Assembly: GCA_900320055.1 (NCBI GenBank)
Contig: ONQS01000010.1
Span: 41,266-105,265 of the forward strand
Direction of reading: 5' to 3'
Origin: an uncultured Prevotellaceae bacterium
Lineage (GTDB): Bacteria; Bacteroidota; Bacteroidia; Bacteroidales; Muribaculaceae
DNA length: 64,000 nt
Shown: positions 49,949 to 58,383 of the stretch, one piece after another
Position numbering within the stretch: position 1 is the first letter of the stretch
Layout: each line of letters opens with the position of its first letter
Notes under the pieces: model-generated
What the model was told of the DNA's origin: nothing
What the model saw: only the letters and a program-made list of their open reading frames with translations
Database searches by the model: none
Made by a program: the position numbers and the translations under genes

Positions 49949-50429
49949 CCAACCGCTCACCCCCGCGCAGGCGATGAACCGCGCCGCGGCCCTATGCGCC
50001 CGCAGCGAGCAGGCGCCTGCCGACATCCGCGACAAACTCCACAAGTGGGGGCTCAGCGCTTGCGATGCCTCCCAAGTGCTGCAAGCCCTCATGCAGCAAG
50101 GCTTCCTCAACGAGCAGCGATATGCGCGTGCCTTTGTCAAGGACCGCTTTGCCTTTAATGGCTGGGGACGTATCAAGATTGCCCACCAACTGAGGCTCAA
50201 GGGCATCCCATCCACAGCCATCGACCCTGCCATGGATGCCATCGACGAGAGCCAATACCGCCAGCGGCTCATCGACCTCTTACGAGCCAAGTGGCGCACG
50301 TTGAGCGGCCGTGAGCCCAGATCGGCATGGGCCGCCATGATGAGGTTTGCGGTCTCACGCGGTTTTGAGACCAGTCTGGCCAGTGAGTGCGTCCACCTAG
50401 TTACCCACCTCGATGAACAAGACGATTAA
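49917..50429 (+). CDS. recX: RecX family regulator
   Basis: RecX binds RecA filaments and restrains RecA activity. The 170-residue protein is almost all helix with three RecX repeats: AMNRAAALCARSEQAPADIRDKL, QGFLNEQRYARAFVKDRFAFNGWGRIKIAHQL and a third around RQRLIDLLRAKW. The sequence RYARAFVKDR is the family's most conserved block. It overlaps patatin by 32 nt and comF by 17 nt, so the three are translationally coupled. An ATG at 49935 is an alternative start. RecA is not in the window. Confidence 0.85.
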   Translation: MIPPSPMASTNQPLTPAQAMNRAAALCARSEQAPADIRDKLHKWGLSACDASQVLQALMQQGFLNEQRYARAFVKDRFAFNGWGRIKIAHQLRLKGIPSTAIDPAMDAIDESQYRQRLIDLLRAKWRTLSGREPRSAWAAMMRFAVSRGFETSLASECVHLVTHLDEQDD

Positions 50430-51123
50430 ACAATGGTTGAACGCCGCGGCCGACATGCTGATGCCCAGGCTGTGCCCCGTGTGCCATAAAGCGCTCGACG
50501 GAGATGAGACGTGGCTGTGCCGCGACTGCCTGGCGGCACTGCCCCGCACCCGCTACGAGGAGGTCGACTTCAACACCATGGAACAGCACTTTGCAGGCAT
50601 CGTGCCCGTGGAACGGGCCACCGCCTATTTCTTCTATGAGAAAGGTTCTCCCTATGCCTCGATTCTGCACGACATCAAGTATCACCACACGCCCCGCATG
50701 GGACACTGGCTCGCCATGCGCGCTGTAACCGACATGTCGGGCAGCCACTTCTTTGACACAATACAGGCTGTGACCGCTGTGCCCCTGCACCGCAGCAAAC
50801 TGGCCCAGCGCGGCTACAACCAGAGCGAGTATCTGGCACGAGGTATCGCCGACACACTGGACATCCCCTATGTGAAAGCGCTCAAGGCCATCCGTCCCCA
50901 CCCCACCCAGACCCATAAGGGCGCGATGGAACGCTGGCAGAACATCCAGGGCAACTATGCCCTCAACGAGAAAACAGCCAGCCTGCTGGCTGGCCAACAT
51001 ATCCTGCTGGTGGATGATGTCATTACCACAGGTTCCACACTCACCGTCTGCACGACCCTGCTCAAGGGAATCCCTGGTGTGACGGTATCACTATTCACTC
51101 TGGCGGCTGCACGTCTGGAGTAA
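50413..51123 (+). CDS. comF: ComF family phosphoribosyltransferase-like protein
   Basis: A 236-residue protein with an N-terminal zinc ribbon (LCPVCHKAL, LCRDCLAAL). The phosphoribosyltransferase domain carries VPLHRSKLAQRGYNQSEYLA and the PRPP loop ILLVDDVITTGSTL. ComF homologues are needed for uptake or processing of single-stranded DNA in competent bacteria; in Bacteroidales the role is unproven. It ends the patatin-recX-comF operon. GntX is the E. coli relative. Confidence 0.88.
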   Translation: MNKTIKQWLNAAADMLMPRLCPVCHKALDGDETWLCRDCLAALPRTRYEEVDFNTMEQHFAGIVPVERATAYFFYEKGSPYASILHDIKYHHTPRMGHWLAMRAVTDMSGSHFFDTIQAVTAVPLHRSKLAQRGYNQSEYLARGIADTLDIPYVKALKAIRPHPTQTHKGAMERWQNIQGNYALNEKTASLLAGQHILLVDDVITTGSTLTVCTTLLKGIPGVTVSLFTLAAARLE

Positions 51124-51210
51124 TCCTGCACAGTGATCTGTTGCCGCCCTGCCATCATCGGCACGCCAATAACCTCACAACAAGCGCTGCTGCGCGCACC
51201 TTCACCCCAA

Positions 51211-51250
51211 AAATTAACGGCGCCCCTCGTGGTGACGCCGTTGAATTTTA
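51211..51250. terminator. Bidirectional terminator
   Basis: AACGGCG at 51216-51222 pairs with CGCCGTT at 51236-51242. T-rich tails exist on both strands (AATTTT on plus, AATTTTTGG on minus). It serves converging comF and rpoZ. Confidence 0.7.
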
Positions 51251-51580
51251 AAACTCATCTTTTTCCTTGGCCAGGTTGCGGTAGGCCAATTTGTCTTCCA
51301 AGTATTCTTGGGTCGCTATCAGCGTGGGCTTGGGAAGTTTCTCGTAATACTTCGAGATCTCGATTTGCTCACGGTTCTCGCTGATTTCCTCAAGGCTGTC
51401 GTTCATCGTAGCGAACTCCTGAAGTTTCTTCTCGAGGTCTGACTTCATCTCGGCAGCAATCTGATTGGCACGCTTGCTGATGATGCAAACGGTCTCATAG
51501 ATATTGCCCGTGGGCTCTGCCATTTTGATGATGTCGTGCACAGTAGTGGTGAGTGGCGCGTTAGTCTTCTTATAATCCAT
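51248..51580 (-). CDS. rpoZ: RNA polymerase omega subunit, Bacteroidales type
   Basis: A 110-residue protein, MDYKKTNAPLTTTVHDIIKMAEPT, with the Rpb6/omega-like helix NIYETVCIISKRANQIAAEMK. KLPKPTLIATQEYLEDKL follows, conserved in the Bacteroidales protein annotated as omega. It stabilises the beta' subunit of RNA polymerase. It is 56 nt downstream of bamD on the same strand, an order I believe is conserved in the group. Similarity to E. coli omega is low. Confidence 0.8.
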   Translation of the reverse strand: MDYKKTNAPLTTTVHDIIKMAEPTGNIYETVCIISKRANQIAAEMKSDLEKKLQEFATMNDSLEEISENREQIEISKYYEKLPKPTLIATQEYLEDKLAYRNLAKEKDEF

Positions 51581-51636
51581 GTCTTACTTGAAATTATATT
51601 ATATATGATGTGTTATTATTCTCGATGTGTGGACAA

Positions 51637-52443
51637 TCAATTGCCATTGACGTGCTTGTTGGCGATTTTGAAAATGTTGTCGGCCTCTTTGCGCATCTTG
51701 CTGTCGGGAAAATCGTTGATAAATGAGTAATACTCATCGATGACAACACGGAAACGCTCCACCTTCTTCTCAACAACGCTCTCGACGGCCTCGCGGTATC
51801 GTGCACGCAGCACGAGCATCTCCAGACTCTCCTTATACTTGCTGTAGGGATAAGACTTGATGGCATTTTGAGCGGTTATCACCGCGCTCTCGTAGTTATT
51901 GCCCATGTAATTGCCCAAGTTGTAATATAGGGTAGCGTTTTGCAACTCCTTGAGCACCAACTTATCCTGCAGTTCAAACACCGCGCTCTGAGCAATTGAG
52001 GCCTTGTCGCTCTTGGGGAAGTAGTCCAAGAAGGCCTGCAACTCCTCCATGGCACGGATGGTCTCGCTCTGGTCTAACTGTGCGTCGGGCGAGTCGAGAT
52101 AGTAGCCATAGCCGGCATAGAAGCGCGCCAACTCGGCATACTGCCCACGCGGATAGCGCTGATAATACTGCTTGAAGTAGGAACCGGCGCTCACGTAATC
52201 CTTATTCTCATAGTAACTGAGCGCCAGCAGATAGAGCGACTCCTCGGCATGAGGTGTGCCACGGAATATCGGCACCAGATCGGTCAGGATGGTGAAGGCC
52301 TGGGCATAGCGTTTGGCCTCAAACGACTTTTTGGCATAGGCATACTTGTACTCAAGGTCATTACTTTTCAGCACCTTGTTGTACTCGCCACAGCCAGCCA
52401 GCATACAGGCCATCGCCACGATTATCGTCAATTTCTTGATCAT
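51637..52443 (-). CDS. bamD: Outer-membrane assembly lipoprotein BamD
   Basis: BamD is the essential lipoprotein of the BAM complex that inserts beta-barrels into the outer membrane. The 268-residue protein has a lipoprotein signal (IIVAMACMLAGCGEYNKVLKS) and tetratricopeptide repeats: YAYAKKSFEAKRYAQAFTIL, YLLALSYYENKDYVSAGSYF, and YESAVITAQNAIKSYPYSKY. An in-frame ATG at 52464 would leave only a few nucleotides of leader from the promoter at 52473-52504, so the ATG at 52443 is preferred. Confidence 0.9.
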   Translation of the reverse strand: MIKKLTIIVAMACMLAGCGEYNKVLKSNDLEYKYAYAKKSFEAKRYAQAFTILTDLVPIFRGTPHAEESLYLLALSYYENKDYVSAGSYFKQYYQRYPRGQYAELARFYAGYGYYLDSPDAQLDQSETIRAMEELQAFLDYFPKSDKASIAQSAVFELQDKLVLKELQNATLYYNLGNYMGNNYESAVITAQNAIKSYPYSKYKESLEMLVLRARYREAVESVVEKKVERFRVVIDEYYSFINDFPDSKMRKEADNIFKIANKHVNGN

Positions 52444-52472
52444 CAAAAACTCGTTTTTGCGCATTTAGCCTG

Positions 52473-52504
52473 CAAAATTAGTCATTTATTATGAGTTGTG
52501 CAAC
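52473..52504 (-). promoter_or_regulatory. Promoter of bamD-rpoZ
   Basis: On the minus strand GTTG (52501-52504), a 20-bp spacer and TAATTTTG (52473-52480). Confidence 0.65.
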
Positions 52505-52675
52505 TTCACGCCCGATTTCAACAAATTATTTCGCAAAATTTAACGCAAGCCGCTGTAACTCGAACCAGCGCCCCACCCTTATTTGGTCGAGGGATGGAGA
52601 GGGACCGTGGCTGGCACCAGCCTGCCGTTTTCCCGAAAAAAGCGGCATCTGGCAGAGCCTTTCAAGAAAATGTAG

Positions 52676-52683
52676 TATATTTG
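52676..52683 (+). promoter_or_regulatory. -7 element of bcp
   Basis: TATATTTG, 42 nt before the ATG at 52726; no clear -33 box. Confidence 0.45.
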
Positions 52684-52725
52684 TGGTTCAAATCAACCTT
52701 TTACACAACTAAATCAAGCAATATT

Positions 52726-53178
52726 ATGAAAATTGGAGACAAGATACCCGAGGACCTCGGCATCGACATGAATGGCAACGAAGTGAAAGCCAGCGACTTT
52801 ACAGGCAAGAAACTGATTATCTATTTTTATCCCAAGGACAACACGCCGGGATGCACAGCCGAGGCTTGCAGCCTGTCGGAGGGCTATGGCGACCTGAAGC
52901 GTGCCGGGTTTGCGTTGCTGGGTGTGAGCAAGGATAGCGCCAAGAGCCATCAGAAGTTTGCCGAGAAGTATGGCCTGCCCTTCCCGCTCATTGCCGACGA
53001 GGACACCAGGCTGAATCAAGCCTTTGGCGTCTGGCGCGAGAAGAAGATGGCCGGCCGCACCTATATGGGCACGGTGCGCACCACCTTTATTATCGATGAG
53101 CAAGGCATCGTCACCCACATCATCGACAAGGTGAACACTAAGGACAGCGCCAACCAAATTCTCAATTTAAACCTTTAA
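52726..53178 (+). CDS. bcp: Thioredoxin-dependent thiol peroxidase (BCP/PrxQ)
   Basis: A 150-residue peroxiredoxin that reduces hydrogen peroxide and organic hydroperoxides. The peroxidatic cysteine is Cys43 in PKDNTPGCTAEAC, with the resolving Cys48 five residues on, as in E. coli BCP. YPKDNTPGC and the GTVRTTFIID strand fit the family. Longer frames starting from 52498 are not supported because the -7 element lies at 52676. The dipeptidyl peptidase gene follows 54 nt downstream and may be cotranscribed. Confidence 0.92.
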   Translation: MKIGDKIPEDLGIDMNGNEVKASDFTGKKLIIYFYPKDNTPGCTAEACSLSEGYGDLKRAGFALLGVSKDSAKSHQKFAEKYGLPFPLIADEDTRLNQAFGVWREKKMAGRTYMGTVRTTFIIDEQGIVTHIIDKVNTKDSANQILNLNL

Positions 53179-53232
53179 GAACCAACCACTTGTGCCGTGT
53201 TACTATCACGGCCATTAATCAAAGAACGACCA

Positions 53233-55401
53233 ATGAATAAGATAATTTTAACACTTGCGACCCTCCTTATTTCCATGAGTGCCGGCGCTATAACCCTCGA
53301 GGAATGTGTGCTGCGGGGCAACTCGCCACGCGGCGTCGGAGCCATGCAGCCCTCCAAGAGCGACGGGCGCTACTTCTACCGCTTGAGCGATAACGGTAAT
53401 GCCATCAAGCGCATCAGTTATGCCAAAGGCGATGAAAGTGTCCTGGTGGACACCAGCAATGAGATGGTAACTGGATGGGACGACTTTGAAGTGACCGCCG
53501 ACGGCGCATACGTGCTGCTGTGGAACAATTCACAGGAGATCTATCGCTACAGTTTCAGCGCCGACTACTATGTGTATGACCTGAAAAACAAGACGATGAA
53601 GGCCTTGAGCGACGGCGGCGGTGAGGAGATCGCCACCCTCTCGCCCGACGGCAAGCGCGTGGCTTATGTCAAGGGTAACAACGTGTATGTGCGCAACCTT
53701 CTGGACGGTACCACCGTGCAAGTGACCCGCGACGGCCAGAAGAACAATATCATCTATGGCGTGCCCGACTGGGTTTATCAGGAGGAACTGGGCATGCTCA
53801 ACACTCTCAACTGGTCGAGCGATAGCCGTACGCTAGCCTTCCTGCGATGGGATGAGAGCCAGGTGAAGATGGCTTCGATGGTCATCTATCAGGGCACTTG
53901 CAACCCGCGCGACGAGTATGCGCTCTACCCAGGCCGTTACGACTTCAAGTATCCCGTTGCCGGTGAGAAAAACTCGGTGGTGAGTGTGCACTGTTATGAC
54001 GTGGTCGATGGTACTTTCCAGAAACTCAACGTGCCGCTTGACGAGGAGGACTACGTTTGCCACATTACCTTTAGCCCCGATCCCAACAGGCTGATGGTGC
54101 AGCGCCTGAACCGTCACCAGAACGACCTGCGCATCTATGCTGTCAATCCCAAGACCAACCACGCTCATCAGGTCTATCACGAGACCTCCGACACCTGGGT
54201 CGACGCGGAGACCAGCCAGCAAGTGCAGTACGAGAAGGACTTCTTCGTCATCCCCAGCGAGCGTTCGGGCTATATGCAACTGTACCAATATGACCTGGAG
54301 GGAAACCTCATGCGCCAGTTGACCAACGACAACGACCGCATCATATCGCAATTCTATGGCTATGACAAGGCCACCAAGCGCTTCTACTATCAAGCCTCGT
54401 GTGGCCCGCTCAACCGCGTGGTGGAATGTGTCGATGCCAAGGGAAAGGTGACGCGTCTGGCCCCGTCAACCGCTGATGGTCAAGGCACTGCGTCGGCAAC
54501 CTTCAACGGAGACTTCAGTTACTACGTGGGCTGCTATAGCGATGCCTCTACACCCAACCAGTACCGCATCTACGACCGCAAAGGCCGCCGTGTGCGCGAC
54601 TTGCAACTCAACGAGGAGTATGCCCGCCGCTACACCGCTGTGGATGTCCCCACCAAGGAGTTTTTCACCATGGAGCATGACGGCTACACGCTCAACGGCT
54701 ACATGATCAAGCCCGTGGATTTTGACCCCAACAAGAAGTACCCCGTGATCATGGAGCACTACAACGGCCCCGGCTCTCAGGAGGTGCTCAACAAGTGGCG
54801 CATGGGTTGGGAACAGTACTTTGCCGCCCAGGGCTACATCGTCTGCGAGGTGGATAGCCGCGGCACGGGCTTCAGAGGCAAAGAATTCGAGTCGGTCACC
54901 TACCTCAACCTGGGTAAGTACGAGACCGAGGACGCCGTTGCTGCTGCCCACTACATGGCCAGCCAGCCGTGGGTCGATGCCGACCACATCGGCATCATGG
55001 GTTGGAGTTACGGCGGTTTCCAGACGCTGATGGCGATGAGCGAACCCGGCAGCAACTATGCCTGCGGTGTGAGCATCGCCCCGGTGACCACCTGGCGCTT
55101 CTATGACAGCATCTACACCGAGCGCTACATGCGCACGCCCCAGGAGAACCCCGAGGGTTACAGCAACTTCCCGCTCAACCGTGCCGAGAACCTGAATGGA
55201 CGCGTGCTCATCATGTTCGGCAGTGCCGACGACAACGTGCACATCGTCAACTCGATGCAATATGTGTCCAAACTGGTCGACATGAACCGCACCTGTGACA
55301 TGATGGTGTTCCCCAATATGAACCACAGCATCCGCGACTGCTCGGCCCGCTACGTCGTCTACAAGCGCGCTCTCGAGTTCTACGACCAATACCTCAAGTA
55401 A
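53233..55401 (+). CDS. S9 family peptidase, dipeptidyl peptidase IV-like
   Basis: A 722-residue secreted or periplasmic enzyme with a signal peptide (LLISMSAGAITLEECV). The first ~460 residues form a beta-propeller (DPPIV_N). The alpha/beta-hydrolase domain has Ser592 in GWSYGGF, the Asp in FGSADDNVH (666-667) and His698 in NMNHSI, a complete triad. It removes N-terminal dipeptides, usually Xaa-Pro, for peptide use. Start chosen at the ATG 53233 over 53197, where the signal peptide begins. The downstream intergenic region is filled with repeats. Confidence 0.9.
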   Translation: MNKIILTLATLLISMSAGAITLEECVLRGNSPRGVGAMQPSKSDGRYFYRLSDNGNAIKRISYAKGDESVLVDTSNEMVTGWDDFEVTADGAYVLLWNNSQEIYRYSFSADYYVYDLKNKTMKALSDGGGEEIATLSPDGKRVAYVKGNNVYVRNLLDGTTVQVTRDGQKNNIIYGVPDWVYQEELGMLNTLNWSSDSRTLAFLRWDESQVKMASMVIYQGTCNPRDEYALYPGRYDFKYPVAGEKNSVVSVHCYDVVDGTFQKLNVPLDEEDYVCHITFSPDPNRLMVQRLNRHQNDLRIYAVNPKTNHAHQVYHETSDTWVDAETSQQVQYEKDFFVIPSERSGYMQLYQYDLEGNLMRQLTNDNDRIISQFYGYDKATKRFYYQASCGPLNRVVECVDAKGKVTRLAPSTADGQGTASATFNGDFSYYVGCYSDASTPNQYRIYDRKGRRVRDLQLNEEYARRYTAVDVPTKEFFTMEHDGYTLNGYMIKPVDFDPNKKYPVIMEHYNGPGSQEVLNKWRMGWEQYFAAQGYIVCEVDSRGTGFRGKEFESVTYLNLGKYETEDAVAAAHYMASQPWVDADHIGIMGWSYGGFQTLMAMSEPGSNYACGVSIAPVTTWRFYDSIYTERYMRTPQENPEGYSNFPLNRAENLNGRVLIMFGSADDNVHIVNSMQYVSKLVDMNRTCDMMVFPNMNHSIRDCSARYVVYKRALEFYDQYLK

Positions 55402-55416
55402 GTTAACAGTTAAGAG

Positions 55417-55559
55417 ATTTGTTGAGATTTGTGACTGATTTGTTGGGATTTTTCCGAGCGTAGCGAGGACACTTAAACGGGCGGTAAGGATGCCCGCATG
55501 CGGGCAAAAATCGTAACAAATCAAAAACAAATCAAGACAAAGCAAAGTTGTGTAATATG
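55417..55559. repeat. Repeat copy A (type 1), upstream of the GxxExxY gene
   Basis: About 140 bp. It shares with the other copies a left part (gagatttgtgactgatttg), then CCGAGCGTAGCGAGGACACTT, the type-1 segment AAACGGGCGGTAAGGATG, the 16-bp palindrome TGCCCGCATGCGGGCA and an A-rich end. Its last bases contain the ATG of the GxxExxY gene (55557). Confidence 0.9.
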
Positions 55560-55988
55560 ATTATAGATTTTGACGGACGCTTTCCCTTCTTCCACGAAAT
55601 AACAGGCGTGGCAATGGAAATTCATCGACAATTTCATGGAGGTTTGCTTGAATCGGCCTACGAAGCCGCTCTGGCTTACCTGCTCCCGCAGAAAGGTTAT
55701 CTGGTTGAGCGACAGGTTTATCTGCCAATTTATTGGAAAGAAGTGAAGTTAGATCAGAACTATCGAATGGACTTGGTCATTAACAAAGAGATTATAATAG
55801 AACTCAAGGCCGCTAAGTATCATGGAAATGACGATCGACGCCAACTCTGGAATTATATGAACATTACTCATTCCAAGTATGGAATGCTGATTAACTTTGC
55901 TCCTGATGGTCTATACTCCGAGTGGTATATCCGTCATAACAATGGCGCTATAGATAAAGTGAAATATCATCAACAGCAACTTGACTGA
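55557..55988 (+). CDS. GxxExxY family PD-(D/E)XK nuclease-like protein
   Basis: A 143-residue protein of the GxxExxY family. The name motif is seen in GLLESAY (G-x-x-E-x-x-Y), and the PD-(D/E)XK core in YRMDLVINKEIIIELKA (Asp, then E-x-K), so the active-site residues are intact. The biochemical activity of the family is not established to my knowledge. The gene is clearly richer in A+T than its neighbours, suggesting transfer. A TTG at 55548 would add three residues; the ATG at 55557 gives the usual start. The ATG lies at the very end of repeat copy A, and copy B begins about 13 nt after the stop codon. No promoter of the usual type is visible. Confidence 0.85.
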   Translation: MIIDFDGRFPFFHEITGVAMEIHRQFHGGLLESAYEAALAYLLPQKGYLVERQVYLPIYWKEVKLDQNYRMDLVINKEIIIELKAAKYHGNDDRRQLWNYMNITHSKYGMLINFAPDGLYSEWYIRHNNGAIDKVKYHQQQLD

Positions 55989-56001
55989 GATAAAAGAATA
56001 A

Positions 56002-56186
56002 ATTTGTTGAGATTTGTGACTGATTTGTTGGGATTTTTCCGAGCGTAGCGAGGACACTTAGACAGGCGAAAAGGATGCCCGCATGCGGGCAAAAATCGCA
56101 ACAAATCGCGAAAAGGATGCCCGCATGCGGGCAAAAATCGCAACAAATCATAAACAAATCAAGACAAAGCAATAGTGGTGTAATAC
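56002..56186. repeat. Repeat copy B (type 2), downstream of the GxxExxY gene
   Basis: The same layout as copy A but with the type-2 segment GACAGGCGAAAAGGATG. It carries an internal 42-bp direct duplication starting at 56066 and 56108, which doubles the 16-bp palindrome. Confidence 0.9.
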
Positions 56187-56321
56187 GAGATTTGTGACTG
56201 ATTTGTTGGGATTTTTCCGAGCGTAGCGAAGACACTTAAACGGGCGGTAAGGATGCCCGCATGCGGGCAAAAATCGTAACAAATCAAAAACAAATCAAGA
56301 AAAAGTAAAGTTGTGTAATAT
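56187..56321. repeat. Repeat copy C (type 1)
   Basis: 135 bp, in direct tandem with B. It has the type-1 segment and the same 3' end as copy A (gttgtgtaatat). One base of the GCGAGGACA box differs (GCGAAGACA). Confidence 0.9.
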
Positions 56322-56441
56322 GAGATTTGTGACTGATTTGTTGGGATTTTTCCGAGCGTAGCGAGGACACTTAGACAGGCGAAAAGGATGCCCGCATGCG
56401 GGCAAAAATCGTAACAAATCAAAAACAAATCAAGAAAATTG
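56322..56441. repeat. Repeat copy D (type 2)
   Basis: About 120 bp, directly abutting C. It has the type-2 segment and an A-rich end that fades out about 20 nt before the miaA start codon. Confidence 0.85.
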
Positions 56442-56462
56442 AAATAAAACAAGTGTTTAGGA

Positions 56463-57410
56463 ATGAGCATTAAGGATGTGTTTTTTGTGGTGACGGGGCC
56501 GACGGCGACGGGCAAGACGGCCCGGGCGGTGCATCTGGCCAAGGCCATCGGCGGTGAGATCATTAGCGCCGACTCGCGCCAGATCTATCGCGGCATGGAC
56601 ATCGGCACGGGCAAGGACCTGGCCGAGTATGACGGTGTGCCCTATCACCTTATCGACATCCGTCCCGCCGGCTACCGCTATAGCCTATATGAGTTCCTGG
56701 AGGACTTCGAGCGGGCCTATAATGACATCCGTGGGCGTGGCAAGCCTGTCATCATGTGTGGTGGCACGGGCATGTATGTCGAAACGGTGGTCAAAGGCAT
56801 CAAGTTGCCGCCCGTGCCCCGCAATGAGGCCTTGCGGGCCGAACTCGCTGGCAAGTCGCTAGAGGAATTGACTGCCCTGCTCAAGACGATGAAGACCCTG
56901 CGCAACAACAGCGACATCGATACTGTGGCGCGCGCTACACGCGCCATCGAGATCTGCCGCTACTATGAGTTGCATCCCGAACTCAAGGCCCTTACCGAGC
57001 CGCACCCCATGGAGAACGCGCTGGTCATCGGCGTGGAGGTCGATCGCGATACCCGCCGCGAGCGCATCAGCCGCCGCCTGCGTGCCCGCCTTGACGAAGG
57101 CATGATCGACGAGGTGCGCCGCCTCATCAACGACGAGGGCATCGACCCTGAGGACCTGATCTACTACGGTCTGGAATACAAATTCGTCACCCAATACGTC
57201 ATCGGCCAGTTGACCGAGGACGAGATGTTCCGCCAGTTAGAAATCGCCATCCACCAGTTTGCCAAGCGCCAGATGACCTGGTTCCGCGGCATGGAAAAAC
57301 GCGGCACCCCCATCCACTGGCTCTCCAGCACCCTCACTCCCGACGACTTCACCGCCCAGGTCCTCCACCTCGCCACCGCCCTCTCATCAGACAACCAAGG
57401 CAACCAATAA
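56463..57410 (+). CDS. miaA: tRNA dimethylallyltransferase MiaA
   Basis: MiaA adds a dimethylallyl group to N6 of A37 in tRNAs reading UNN codons. The 315-residue protein has the P-loop TGPTATGKTARAV near residue 11, SADSRQIYRGMDIGTGK, GGTGMYVETVVKG and RQMTWFRGM in the C-terminal half. Two miaA genes are common in Bacteroidales, and I cannot tell which paralogue this is. The transcription start must lie in or before repeat copy D. A perfect hairpin terminator follows at 57432-57475. Confidence 0.9.
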   Translation: MSIKDVFFVVTGPTATGKTARAVHLAKAIGGEIISADSRQIYRGMDIGTGKDLAEYDGVPYHLIDIRPAGYRYSLYEFLEDFERAYNDIRGRGKPVIMCGGTGMYVETVVKGIKLPPVPRNEALRAELAGKSLEELTALLKTMKTLRNNSDIDTVARATRAIEICRYYELHPELKALTEPHPMENALVIGVEVDRDTRRERISRRLRARLDEGMIDEVRRLINDEGIDPEDLIYYGLEYKFVTQYVIGQLTEDEMFRQLEIAIHQFAKRQMTWFRGMEKRGTPIHWLSSTLTPDDFTAQVLHLATALSSDNQGNQ

Positions 57411-57431
57411 GACTACACGTACAACAAATGA

Positions 57432-57475
57432 TTTGTTTCTGAAACGCTGCAAAAATGCTGCATTTCAGAAACAAA
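57432..57475. terminator. Bidirectional terminator after miaA
   Basis: TTTGTTTCTGAAA at 57432-57444 and its perfect complement at 57463-57475 enclose a second small GC hairpin. It lies between two converging genes. Confidence 0.85.
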
Positions 57476-57525
57476 ACGAGGATTCTTGTGAAAAAATCTG
57501 ATTTTGATGGTAACAATGACTGGTT

Positions 57526-58383
57526 TCACTGGCCATCGGGAGCCTTTTGCCTCTTATTGAGGTATTGGTCGAGGTCGGGGAATCGGTGACAGACGAGGTT
57601 GCCGGCGCTCTGAAACAGGATGCTGTCGTTATAGGGAATGCCGTACTGGACGTCGAGCGGGGCACCGTGGGTGTCGATGTACTGGCTGGGGTCGTGGATA
57701 ATGACGTACTGGTAGAGGGTGGTGCCATAACGGCGGAACTTGACATAGGACTGATGCTCCCTGCCGTTGCGGTTAATCTCGAAGCCGATCACGCCTGCCT
57801 GCCTCATCTTGGCATTGATAGTGTCGAACTGAGCGGGTGTAATCCCTACACTTGACAGTGTTAAATCTTTCATGCTTTGGTTATTCATCATGTCATGCCA
57901 GCACCCACGGGGGCAACACACCATCAGTCGGTCAATCGTTTCACCCTCGGCCTGATAGTCGATGGTGGTGGAGTCGTCGAGGCAACTTTTGGTGTAAGCG
58001 ATCAGGTCGTGAATCTCGTCGTGATGGGACAAGTAATGTGCCTCCATCTGTGCGGCAGTGCAGGGTTCCGACTTGGGCAGAGCCAGGTAGAAAATGCCCC
58101 ACAAGCCCACGTTCAGCACATGCAAGGCCATCATGGTCTTTTGCCGGGTGTTGCGCAAGGGGATGGCACGGACAAGCGAAATGAGATAAATAAGGATGAT
58201 GGGCAGACCGATGAAAAACAGCCATGCCAACCCGATGATCGCATATTCCCATCGGTCCAGATACTCGATGCGGTCATGAGTCACATCGCCAAAACGCATC
58301 GCCACAATATAGATCATGGTGGCGATAACCACCACAAATTCCAATGCATTGTAGGCCTTGCCGAGTATGTCCTTGATTTTCAT
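57526..58383 (-). CDS. Hypothetical membrane protein
   Basis: A 285-residue protein with three membrane helices in the first ~115 residues (ALEFVVVIATMIYIVAMRF, IIGLAWLFFIGLPIILIYLI, ALHVLNVGLWGIFYLAL). About 170 soluble residues follow, including a Cys pair region CCPRGCWHDMM and YVKFRRYGTTLYQYVIIH. No domain was recognised. The soluble part is probably periplasmic. Its ATG overlaps the stop of a 47-codon gene upstream (ATGA overlap), so the two are translated together. Confidence 0.7.
   Translation of the reverse strand: MKIKDILGKAYNALEFVVVIATMIYIVAMRFGDVTHDRIEYLDRWEYAIIGLAWLFFIGLPIILIYLISLVRAIPLRNTRQKTMMALHVLNVGLWGIFYLALPKSEPCTAAQMEAHYLSHHDEIHDLIAYTKSCLDDSTTIDYQAEGETIDRLMVCCPRGCWHDMMNNQSMKDLTLSSVGITPAQFDTINAKMRQAGVIGFEINRNGREHQSYVKFRRYGTTLYQYVIIHDPSQYIDTHGAPLDVQYGIPYNDSILFQSAGNLVCHRFPDLDQYLNKRQKAPDGQ

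Noticed and set aside
55948-56563. Minus-strand frames with repeated peptides such as CDFCPHAGILFA
   Set aside because: They translate the intergenic repeats and the palindrome. They have no start context and their repeats follow the DNA repeats exactly.
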